Below are positions 22,620 to 32,512 of a stretch of 58,945 nucleotides of DNA, piece by piece. The notes beneath the pieces were generated by a model. That model was given only the letters and a program-made list of their open reading frames with translations. It was not told the DNA's origin and made no database searches. The first letter of the stretch is position 1. Every line of letters begins with the position of its first letter. Both the position numbers and the translations under genes were made by a program. Origin of the DNA: Gnetum montanum (Eukaryota > Streptophyta > Gnetopsida > Gnetales > Gnetaceae); the NCBI GenBank assembly GCA_015680685.1, contig MNCI01027046.1, forward strand, positions 1,040,360 through 1,099,304. The letters are read 5' to 3'.

Positions 22620-23993
22620 TTTTATGCTAGGCTCAGGTTAAGGTCTAGATCACAGGCTATTGAAAGTGTACGAAGCTCAAATTGAATTGGAAGTGTTGGT
22701 AATTTTCCATACATCAGCTCATAGGGAGACTATGGACTAATAGGTCCAAAGGTCATCATTCAATTTCATTGTCCAGTTTCTCCTATATTTACTAACTATT
22801 CAAGTTAAAATCTTGGTGATCTCCCTATTGTTAACCTCTACTTGATTGTTGGCTTGGGGATGGTAGGGTATTATTATCTTATGTTCAACTCCCAAGCATT
22901 ACATCAGCTTGCGAAAAGCAGCATCTATAAAATGAGTACCATTGTTATAAATTAATGCATTTTACAGCATTTTGTTGTACAAACCAAGTAGCAGTGGAAG
23001 ATGTACAAGTAATGAAGGCTGCTACTTCTATCCACTTGGTATAATAGTCAACAACGACTACTTTGTATGCTTTTTCATTTGACATGGGCATGATGGAACC
23101 CATGAAGTCTATGCCCTAGATGTTAAAGGGTTTTAGTGGTTACATCAGTTGTTGAGGCCCCTCCATTCAAGTAGTCATCCCACCATCTCGTTGATAATGT
23201 TCACAAGAGCAGACAAATTAGTGGGCATCCCTGAAGATTTTTGGCCAATAATACCTTGTCATTAGGATCTTAATGGTCATGCATCTCCCTACATAGTGGC
23301 CCCCATAAGGATCCTCCTAAGTGTCTTGGAGAATGTGCAATTAAGAAACATTAGGAACACACCAATGAACTAGGCCATTGGCGCACACCTTGTACAAGTG
23401 CCTGTTAATCTCCATGAAGCATTTGGCCTAATGAAAAAACTATTGTTTCTTTCAGAAGTCTAGGTCTTGTGGCATCTCTTGAGTGAGAAGATAAGTGAGG
23501 ATGCCATTGTACCATTTTGATTCAGTGGGCACTCGTTCATTTATTGCACTGGTAAAGAGGAGTTCATCTAGAAACTGATCAAAGAGTGGGCTCTCCTCCT
23601 CTTTGTTGTCCCATTGTAATTGAGACAAGTGATCAGTGGTCACATTCTTAGTTCCCTTTCAATCTACCATTGTAAGATTGAACTCTTGTAAGATCACCAG
23701 CCATCATATGACACGAAGGCTAACTATTGGCTTATTCATGAAGAAGTGAATGACACTATGGTCTATGTGCTTAAACACCTTGTATCCAAGCACATAGTAG
23801 TCGAACTTCTCCAAAGCATACACCACAGCCATCAACTCTTTCTCCATTTTTGTGTAACTAAGTTGTGCACCCATAATGCTTCGGTTTGCACAGTGGACGT
23901 AATATGGATGTTTCTAATCCTCCAATTGTGTAAGAATAGCTCCCAAGGCATATTTTGATGCATCTATCATAATGTGAAATGGTCAAGACCAAT
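22620..23993 (-). pseudogene. pol: Element II pol, RNase H and integrase part
   Basis: Reading on the minus strand from 23993, RNase H shows IDASKYALGAIL, MEKELMAVVYALEKF and HIDHSVIHF, so its acidic residues are still visible. Then come the NVTTDHLSQLQ end of RNase H, an Athila-type connector (LDELLFTSAINERVP, WYNGILTYLL at 23643-23452), and the integrase. The integrase has the zinc-finger region (GGHYVGRC ... YYWPKIFRDAH ... CSCEHYQR), a first Asp block GIDFMGSI, a second block that reads NNGTHF where the family has DNGTHF, and the Glu block QANNQVEVNNRE. The C-terminal block SPYELMYGKLPTLPIQFEL is near 22690. Element IV interrupts it at 23993, TSD CCAAT. Multiple stops; dead. Confidence 0.85.
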
Positions 23994-25587
23994 TGTAGCG
24001 ACCAAAAATGTTGGTGGCTAGAAACACCGAGAGGTTGTCGAGCGAACAGTTTTAACCTCGGATCTATGTGAGGGCCGTGCTGGATGAAACGGAGGCGGGG
24101 CACCCTGAACAGTATGGTTGATCAGACAGGTACTTAATCAGTGTATCTTAACCTTTCATAAACATTGTTTTAAATATTAAATACATGAGGTATAACCGAT
24201 GATTAATAAATGCAGGAATGCAGAAAATAATGTTAAACAACGATAACAATGAAAGAATAACAGAATAAGCTAGGTAAGGAAATGCACCACTGCAAAATCA
24301 TGGGTTTGATTCTCTTCCTTGTATTGAAGTGTACAACAAACAATGCTAGAGGTGCACAGAGAATTCAAGAATGACTAGAATGCTTAAGATATGTCAACTA
24401 TGCTTTCGAGTGAGAAATTAAAGGTCAACAATGCAAAGATGCCAATGCAAAGAGCCAATGCCAAATGCCAACTCAAAATTGCCAACAATTGTCAAACTTG
24501 CCAATGGAATTTGCCAACCTAACAACTAGCCAATCGCCAAAATTTGCTAACCTGAAAAATTGCCAACCCTTTGAGCATTGCTCGTTGGGATATTTATAGG
24601 GCTAGGAGCAGGCGAGAAATGTAGTTTAGATGCCATGTGTCCTGGACCCATGAGATGATGACGTGCTCGTACTGCGTAGGTATGCAAAACCAACTGTGAA
24701 CTTGCTATGGTGCAACCATGTTGTCGAAACTAGAGATGCTAGAATCAAGTGTGCTGACAATGCCAACGATAAATGAAGCACATTGAAGTAGCATATCCAC
24801 CTGCTACGTTGTGCTACGCTATGCAGCATAGCACATTGGTGTGGTGTAGCTACTTGCTACATTATGCAGCATAGCACATTGGTGTAGCATAACTACTTGC
24901 TACACTGTACTACGCTATGTAGCGTAGCACAGTGTAGCTACTAGTTTGAAAAAGAAACTTGCATTGAAGTCACTAGCTTTTGCTAAAAGCCTTGGCGCAT
25001 GCAGGGTTAACTTTTGGAGCACTTTATTAATTTGCATATTTGCTACGCTATGTAGCATAGCGTAGCATAGCAGCCAATGTAATTTTCACTTCTATCAAAA
25101 CTATGACGAGATAACTTTGTTTGCTTTTCCCTTCCTACGCTGTGCTATGCTATGTAGCGTAGCATAGCGTAACACCCCATGTCGGTAGGATTTTGACTTT
25201 GCTTTATGTGAACATCTTGCTAAAACTTGTATTCAAACATTTGATCAATCCTTTAGAAAGCTTGCTACACTACTCAACGTAGCATAACGTAGTAGACTTC
25301 ACCACTAGAAAACTTGCCAAACTATTTTGCCCATCCTGAGCACTATTGACAACTCCTAGCATGGTTGCTGAGTAGACTGTTAGCTGGGTGAATTGTCCAA
25401 GTGGGCAGGCCAAAGAGTCCATTGGGCCTGCCAGTCCTGAGAGTAGAAAACTTGCCAGACTACATGGTGTAACCTCAATGTCTACAATTTTTGGCCAAAT
25501 TGTAATAACACTACACTTATGGAAATCCTTGCCTAATTCTCAAGACCCTGGTGAAGCAAGAGGGTCATGAAATTTTATGGTGTTTCA
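23994..25587 (-). repeat. Element IV 3' LTR
   Basis: TGTAGCGACCAAAAATG to GGTGTTTCA. It holds several clusters of the self-complementary motif GCTACGC/GCGTAGC at 24800-24930, 25041-25072, 25130-25172 and 25262-25295, including the near-perfect palindrome CTACGCTATGTAGCGTAG (24910-24927). A run of GCCAA-type motifs lies at 24440-24570. Confidence 0.88.
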
Positions 25588-25600
25588 ATGGCCCCTCTTT
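25588..25600 (-). other. Element IV polypurine tract
   Basis: ATGGCCCCTCTTT on the plus strand is AAAGAGGGGCCAT on the minus strand, next to the LTR. It is closely similar to that of Element III. Confidence 0.7.
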
Positions 25601-26387
25601 GTTGATGTCTGGAGAACAGGCTTGAGAGATATCGACAAATAATACAAAACACCTCGGAAGATAAAATGCTAACATCGCTCTTCAATAATTGTCAAGATGT
25701 CGCTCTTCAATAAGTGTTCTGTCACCTTGGCGAAACGCACCTCTAACCGACACCCCTCCAGCACGTATTCTGCAAACACAACAGAGAGTAAACCAAAAGA
25801 AGCAACCATTAAGTAAAATGAAGGCAAAGGCCTTGCTTGCTTTGGATGCTGCTAGGGTAATGGACATTATTGCTGAGGCATTTGACATCCAAACTAGAAA
25901 GGCCAGTAGCGGTTCTGGCAGTATCAGCTTGAAGAGGTTGACACCAAGGAGGCTAGGAGTTACTGTGATGCAAGTGTTCAGGAGACCCACCCAAGGCAAA
26001 CATTATGTAGTTCAACTATGAGATGGGCTACCCAACTGCTAAACGTATTTTGGGCTCGAGCAATGGTAGGGGCTAGAGGATAGCAACATTGTGGCTGGGC
26101 CACAATAGTGCTAGGGCTCTAGCAATGGGTGCTGACAACGGAAGCTACTGCTAGGGTGACGGGTCATGGTAGCGGTAGCTCCAAAAGGTTAGCAAGATGC
26201 CATACAACATCTTCAGAGGATCAGCAAGATGCCAAGGATGATGGTGTTGCATATATTCCAAAGAGTGTTTTCTTGGCATCGTGAACTGCATTCTGGAACT
26301 GCAACGTCCCATTCTGTGTTGGCACTGTGCATGCTTACTTGCTTGATGAGTCATGGATGCATGTTGAGGATGTGCCACAAACCCATT
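25601..26387. other. Element IV 3' internal region, open on both strands
   Basis: Between PPT and array B. Two long frames overlap almost completely. The minus frame 25682-25999 (105 codons) is hydrophobic (LLAFLVWMSNASAIM and AFAFILLNGCFFWFTLC). The plus frame 25689-26021 (110 codons) is charged (MKAKALLALDAARVMDIIAE). The position equals 11515-11829 of Element III, and both share a TCTGCAAACA(C/T)AAC block. Which strand, if any, was coding cannot be decided from one copy. No known domain is recognised. The rest (26022-26387) shows nothing. Confidence 0.4.
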
Positions 26388-26745
26388 TTAAGATCCTGGT
26401 AGACCATGGTGTGCTAGTTTAAGGTCCCAGTAGACCGTCGTGTGCTAGTTTAAGATCCTAGTAGACCGTTGTGCTAGTTTATCGTTGTAGTGGATGGTGG
26501 ATAGGCCAGTTTAAAGTCGTAGAGGACCGTCTATGCCAGTTTTACATCATGGCGGATATACTTTGCCATTTTTATGTCATGGTAGATGGTTTGTACCATT
26601 TTATAGTCATAGCAAACTACCTTTGCCAGTTTTACATTGTAGCAGACAAGCTTTGCCAGTTTTACATCGTAGCGGACAAGCTTTGTCAATTTTACGTCAT
26701 AGCGGATGTTCTTTGCCTATTTTACATCATAGCGAACATTTCACT
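26388..26745. repeat. Stem-loop array B, about 12 units of ~30 bp
   Basis: Units recur near 26390, 26413, 26444, 26472, 26505, 26535, 26563, 26592, 26625, 26655, 26685 and 26715. Each begins GC(T/C)AGTTTA or a variant, followed by a short stem-loop such as GGTC-CCAGTA-GACC (26423-26436), GATC-CTAGTA-GACC and AGTC-GTAGAG-GACC. The later units have lost clear pairing. Because the period is a multiple of three, two plus frames (26471-26770, 26533-26787) run through it as ten-residue repeats (ADKLCQFYIV-like). Confidence 0.8.
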
Positions 26746-26760
26746 TACCTTGCTCATGCA

Positions 26761-29700
26761 TCAGATGTAGTATGGCTTGAGATGTGAATGATTCACATGA
26801 TTTGTAAACTCATTGCCATCCATGTCTCCCAGCTTGAAGGCCCCATTCCCATAGCCTTTTGTGATGATGAATTGACCTTCCCATTTTGCAAAGAATTTGT
26901 TCATATGCTCATGGACAGCCTTGAGAACAAGGTCCCATTTTTTATCGGTCGTTGATGCAAGTTTGCATGATGCTTCTACCATTGCCTATCTTGATAGTGC
27001 TCTATGCGATCGAGTGTCTGTGCACACTCCTCTTCTATGGAGTCGAGATCAATGATCCTTGACTTGTTATTCTAGGCTTCACTCACGATGTCTGACAGGA
27101 ACATTCAAAGTGATGGTACTTGCAGCTTAAGAGGCAACACCACTTCAGATCCATAAACAAGACTGTAAGGTTTCTTACCTATCGTCGTCCTGCATGTCGT
27201 CCTGTAAGCCCAAAGCACATAGAGGTTTTGCTCGTGCCATCATCTCTTGCTGTTGTTAAGAATTTTCTTGCGCAAGTTGATGATGCCTTTGTTTGTAGCT
27301 TTTGCCTGTCTATTCGCTTGTCAGTAGTATGGCGAGGAGAATGATTACCTAATGCCAAGGTTGCTACAAAAGGTTTTGGTTTCTACACTACTAAATTATG
27401 ATCCATTGTCGGTCATAATAGTCATGGGAAGCCCAAACCTTGTCACAATGTTATCTAATATGAAGTGCCAAACCTGTTGAGATGTAGTCTTTCTAAGGGG
27501 AATAGCCTCCACCCACTTTGTAAAGTACTTAGTGGCAGTGATGATGAAGTTATGCCCTGCAGAAGACTTAGGTGTGATAGGTCCTACAATGTCTAGTCCC
27601 CATCGTTGAAATGGCCACGTGATCTACATTAGGTGCAACTCGGTCAGTGAAACGTGTATGAGATTTACGTATCGTTGGCACGTATCACAAGCTTTAACCT
27701 TGGTAAGGCATTCGCACTCCATGTGAGGCCAGTAGTACCCTAGGCATCTGATTTTTTCTATCATTGCCCTAGGTGCTATGTGTCCACCACACAATCTCTC
27801 ATGTACCTCATTAATGACCTTCTACACTTGCTCCTTCTTTACGCATGCTAGTAATATCCTGTCAAAGGAGCATTTGTGCAAGGCATTTTCTCCGATGAGC
27901 ACATATTGCCTAGCATGCTTGCGAATCACATCCCTCTAGGTAAATGTCAACCCGCATGGGGGCTTGCCATGTTGCAAATAGGCTTTAATGTTGGCATACC
28001 ACTCCTGGGTATCCACAGCGCTTACAAAGGCTACATGTACCACTTGAGTGATAGGCTTCGTACACTTAGTTATCGAAGAGGGAAAACTTGCAAATAGGTG
28101 TGGTGACACATTTAATGCTAGGATGGCCAAGGCATCTATTATAGTGTTTCCACTACGTGACACATGTTGAACGTCCGTTGTTGCAAACTATTTAAGCAAT
28201 CTTTTCACTAGGTCAAAATAGGGCAGTAGATGGGTAGCTTTGCAGGCATAGACCTCAGTGATTTGATTCACAACAAGTTGTGAATCACCTCGAATCACCA
28301 GGTATTGAATTTTTAATGCTTGGGCTACTAAGAGGCCCCTAAGAAATCCCTCGTACTCTGCCACGTTGTTCATGTAGAGGAACGTGAATCAATAAGAAAA
28401 TGGCTGAATATCCCCATAGGGGAACATAATGACAGCCGTTGCACTACCACCACGTGTAGTCGAGACACCGTCAAAGTGTAAAGTAGCTTCAAGATGTGAT
28501 GGGACAGGGTTGATAGTGCTAACGTGCTCATCAGCGAATTTGGGGTCTATGATTGCTTGATCGTCGATGGGTGAGATCATAAGTTGTGTAGCTATAGCTT
28601 GACATTTCGTCGATGATTGGCTCACATAATGCAAATCGAATTCCATGGTAATGGTTTTCCACCACGCTATCCTGCTACTTTCATACAGATTGTTCGTGAT
28701 AGCCCGGAGGACATTTCTCTTGCAAACAATGTTAACTTTACTGCAAAATAGATAATGCCTCCACTTCTTTAATGCAAACACTAAGGTGAGCCAATTTCTC
28801 TCCACCTCATTGTATTTCGCCTCATACGCTATCAATGCATGACTAAGTAATACACTCGAATGTTAGAGCCATCATCTCTTCTCTAACATAATAGTGTTGC
28901 CATAGACGTGTCTGAGGTGGCAAGGTAGACATAGAAAGGCTTATCCCTTTGAGGTGGGTAGACAGTTGGGAGGTGTAAAAACTCTTTCTTCATATCATCA
29001 AAAGCTTGTTGGCATTGCGTTGTCCATTCAAAGTTAACCCCTTTCTTCAATAAGTGTTGCATGGGGTGTAACTTGTCAGTCAACTTTGCTATAAACCTTT
29101 GGATGAACTATACTCTACCTTGTAACCCATGCAATTCCTTAAGGTTTGTAGGAGGTGCTCGAGTAGCGATGGCCCTAACTTTGTCAGGGTCCACTCATAT
29201 TCCAGCCTCTAACACTACAAACCCTAACATGCTTCTGATTCTCACACCGAAGACACACTTTTTTGGATTGAGGCATAAATCATGCATTTGGCAACATTTG
29301 GGGAGTACACCTAGATCATTAGGATGATCAGTAGCCTCTTTGGATTTGACCGCTATGTCATCCACATAATCATTTAATGTCTCTAGGATGTAGTTGCTAA
29401 AGATGTATGTCATGGCTCTTTGGTAGGTCACTCTGGCGTTTTTGAGCCCAAAAGGCATCATAGTATAATAGAAGGTACCCCATGGGGTCATGAAAGTTGT
29501 TGTTAACTAATGCTCTAGGTTGATACGAATTTGGTTGTAGCTAGAGAAATCATCCATGAAGGATAGCATAGCGTGACCAGCCGTAGTGTCGATCAATTGA
29601 TCAATACTCGGTAATGGGAAGTCATCCTTGATTGTTGCCTTGTTCAGATCTTGGAAGTCTATACAGATTCGTATTCCTCCTGTTTTCTTAGAAACTACAA

Positions 29701-30229
29701 TGATGTTCGACACCCACTCTGAGTAATCAATTGTCTAGATGAAACTAGCCTAATACAGCTTAGTGATTTCATTGCATATGGCTAGTGCGATCTTTGGTTT
29801 AACCTTGTGAGCCTTTTGTTTAACTACCTTCATTCGCAGGTCTAAGATAATGTTGTGTTGTATAAGCCTCAGATCTAAGCCCAGCATGTCATTATATGAC
29901 CACACAAATACCTCGATGTTATCTTGGAGGATCTTGGCTATATCTTTATGCATCTATGAATCCAGGAGGGAGCTAAGTTTTAATGTTTTTATTTCCCCCC
30001 TAGATGTAGTCACAAGCGTTTCAATAAGAGGGTCCTCAATTACATCCTCGGCCTCTAAATCTAAGGCTTGGACTAGATTTTTGGGCTAGTCTAGGGACAT
30101 TTCTAAGGACGCTACAGTGCTATCTGCGGATGATTCCCAGTCTATTGATTCTAGGTTCAGTTGTCTCATAAGCTCGTCATGTGGACCTGTCAAGGCTAGA
30201 GGTGAAGAAAGACCATGATGCATTGCCAT
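26761..30229 (-). pseudogene. pol: Element IV pol: RT, RNase H, archaeal RNase H, integrase
   Basis: The frame opens at an ATG at 30229 and reaches RT motifs after ~90 codons. RT (about 29953-28883) has the N-terminal VFVWSYNDMLGLD, RICIDFQDLNKA, DFPLPSIDQLID, SFMDDFSSYNQI, MPFGLKNA and the intact catalytic YVDD (29195-29491). The Gypsy RNase H (28835-28550) has VERNWLTLVFALKKWRHYL. A second, archaeal-type RNase H (28480-28110) keeps its Asp/Glu/Asp/Asp set: LHFDG, NNVAEYE, IRGDSQL, IIDALA. This dual RNase H is a hallmark of plant Tat elements. Integrase (about 27830-26761) has the HHCC finger, GLDIVGPI, MTDNGS, and QAKATNKG in which the catalytic Glu is Lys (27300-27302). The C terminus is KWEGQF ... 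LKPYY. Several stops and frameshifts; not functional now. Confidence 0.9.
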
Positions 30230-30364
30230 TCTTACTCAGCCTGGCACAATGAGATAAAAGTGGACTCAAGTGATGCCTATCTGTAGCAATGGCATATAGG
30301 AAACATTTGCAAAGCTATAGTGAGAAGTGAACAATTGAAATAATTGTAAACTATGATACAAAAT
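30230..30364. other. A-rich linker between pol start and array A
   Basis: It contains ATCTGTA, CATATAGG and runs of AATTGAAATAATTGTAAA. A similar linker (ATCTGTATGACCCTATAAAC) sits at 12265-12370 in Element III between its two array subtypes, where no pol is present. This marks the same internal address in both elements. Confidence 0.5.
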
Positions 30365-30735
30365 TTGTAATCTACCAGTTTAAGGTTGTAGCGGACTGCT
30401 AACCTAGATGTAAAAGTGCTAAACTGCTAGTTTAAGATCTTTATGGACCGCCAACCTGGTTGAGTTTATAAATTAAAACTATTAGTTTAAGGTCTTTGTG
30501 GACTGCTAACGAATTTTTTATAAGTCAAAAGTATTAGTTTAAGGTCTTTGCGAACCACTAACGAATTGTTTTTGCAAAGGTAAGTTGTATTAGTTTAAGG
30601 TCTTTGCGGACCGCTAACGAATTATGAAACTGTGAATCAAAATTGCTAGTTTAAGGTCTTTGTGGATCACAAACAGGTCTAAACCATCAGTCAAAACTGC
30701 TAGTTTAAGGTCTTTGCAGATCACTAACGAGTTAT
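30365..30735. repeat. Stem-loop array A, about seven units of ~55 bp
   Basis: Units start near 30376, 30432, 30490, 30541, 30597, 30654 and 30708. The consensus is CTAGTTTAAGGTC-TTTGCG-GACC-G-CTAACGAATT. The inner stem GGTC/GACC carries a 6-nt loop, and TTAG/CTAA can form an outer stem. Variants include GGTC-TTTGTG-GACT, GATC-TTTATG-GACC and GGTC-TTTGTG-GATC. Confidence 0.82.
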
Positions 30736-30901
30736 TCTTGTGAAGGTAAATGGCTAGTTTAAGTTGAGTTGAACTTTTCGGTCAGACCCACCTTCCATGA
30801 TGCAAACAGTGTTGCTACGCTATGGCTGGAGTGCTACGCTATACAAAATATCCCACATTAATTGAGGTGAGAAAATGGCAAGTTCCTTTTCACCGTATTG
30901 G

Positions 30902-30910
30902 CTATAAATA
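30902..30910 (+). promoter_or_regulatory. TATA box of a plus-strand transcription unit
   Basis: CTATAAATA is a textbook plant TATA sequence. It lies 136 bases upstream of the first plus-strand ATG of the gene-like unit and opposes the orientation of Element IV. Two copies of TGCTACGCTAT stand upstream at 30813-30823 and 30832-30842; the same motif fills the LTRs of this element. Promoter activity is inferred, not shown. Confidence 0.5.
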
Positions 30911-31045
30911 GAGGTTTAACCCCGGTAAACTCGTCATTTTCACCGTAAGAGCGCAGAGCCCACAACCAGGACATAGAGTGGTTGTGCTTAACAAAGGACA
31001 AAGCGATTTAGTGTAGCGACTAAGAAAGAATCTACAACTAGGACG

Positions 31046-32507
31046 ATGGCACCCAAGAGAGAATGCAAACACCTAGCACTCGCCAAAGTGGATGAGGTAA
31101 AAGACAAGCTAGGGCATCTATCGTAGATGCGCATCGTAGTGCAGGAGGAAATTTCGTCAGCTAGGTAAGTTGCTACGCTACCCCCCTTTTTTTATGCTAC
31201 AGTTGTTGTTTCTACCTTCTTTTTGTTTCTATTTTCGTTTCGAAATCTATGTTTTCTGTCATCATTTTTGTTGTTATTTTGGCCATTAAACCATCGTTGT
31301 TGCTGATTCGCCCGCAACAGTGTACGGACGCTATGTTAAGGCTGCATGTAGCGTTGCATAGACCACCATTGCTGTGGCTGCCTTATCGTAGAGGTTTAGG
31401 TGAATCTAGTGACCTACCATGCGAATAGCATAGCATACAACCCTTAGGAGGGTTTGGCCATGCGTATGATTTGACAGTGTAACACGTGTCTATCACAGCG
31501 TAGTGCAAATTGTTTTGTCAGGCAAAAGATTTGTTGAAACAGATGCAGCGTATTAAATTATTTCTCATTTAAAGATTCACATTCAAACAATTTTTTTGCT
31601 CTGCTACGCTATTACCTTCGTGGTTCTGCTACATTACATGCATAGAAAGAATTATGCTACGTTTTCTGCTAACAGCTAGTCTTGCTACGCTACACACGAA
31701 TGTCACTCGAACATGTTGTTAACATTTTTCATTGTGTTGTGCAATTTAATGCTAAGGCTAACTTTGATCGTCCTAGAAATTGTAAGGGTCCTGTGCTACC
31801 TAAGCGAACCAGTGGCCAATGCTCCTCTTCCCCACGCGCGTGTGGGGCAGTAGGCGATCTGGTTCTGGGAAGGTGCACGAGACCTCCTGCAATTTCTCCT
31901 CCAACACTTTAGTGTGATCATTTGATCACAGTTATCAGAGGAGGTAGCAGCCGTAATTACAGAAACCCTGTTGCCTGGGGCAAACCATGGTATTCTGAAA
32001 TTTCTAACCGATGAAGCAACCGACAGTGGGTAGGTAAAGGGATCTAGTTAGCGCCCAAAAAACTTAAGGCGTATGGCTTGGATCTAGGAAATGCCCGAAT
32101 ATAATTGCTACCACCTATACAACATGTTGTTCATTACTCGCCACATGGCAATGTGTTTTCAGAACCCACCAGGAATGGTTTATTGTGCCAGTGGATGAGT
32201 TATGTAAACATATTCCACTACACTATGTAATGCATGTTATGCTAGACAGAATGTTAATAGTGTATTTTTATTACCAGGTTTTTCATCAACAAAAAATGGA
32301 CTGAACGATGATATAGATGCCTTAGCCTTGACATAGATGGCACTGTGGGAGTTTTTTTTCGCTAAGAATATGCACGCAAGCGTGATAGGCCAATGCAGGG
32401 GCAAGTAGAAAACCTATCCAAACCGGTATTCCCAGTTCTACAATAAGTGCAAGGAGTTCGATTGGTTGGATGGGGATCAGGCACCCTTTAGACCAATCAC
32501 CCTTTAG
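31046..32507 (+). pseudogene. Plus-strand, possibly spliced gene-like unit inside Element IV
   Basis: It occupies the place where leader, gag and protease would be and is antisense to the element. The first candidate exon starts ATG at 31046 (MAPKRECKHLALAKVDE, Lys-rich) and runs to AG|GTAAGT at 31164/31165, with one in-frame TAG at 31124. A second candidate exon (about 31929-32027) follows TTTGATCACAG, reads LSEEVAAVITETLLPGANH and on, and ends at a TAG that overlaps G|GTAAAG. A third open stretch follows TTTTCAG and runs 32164-32304 (HQEWFIVPVDELCKHIP). A fourth, 32337-32507, reads MALWEFFFAKNMHASVIGQC and, after one stop, YPNRYSQFYNKCKEFDWLDG, ending just before the LTR. An unspliced frame also exists at 31682-31912. 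No family is recognised. It could be a captured host gene, an accessory antisense gene as described for the Grande element of maize relatives, or chance. Confidence 0.4.
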
Positions 32508-32512
32508 AAAAC

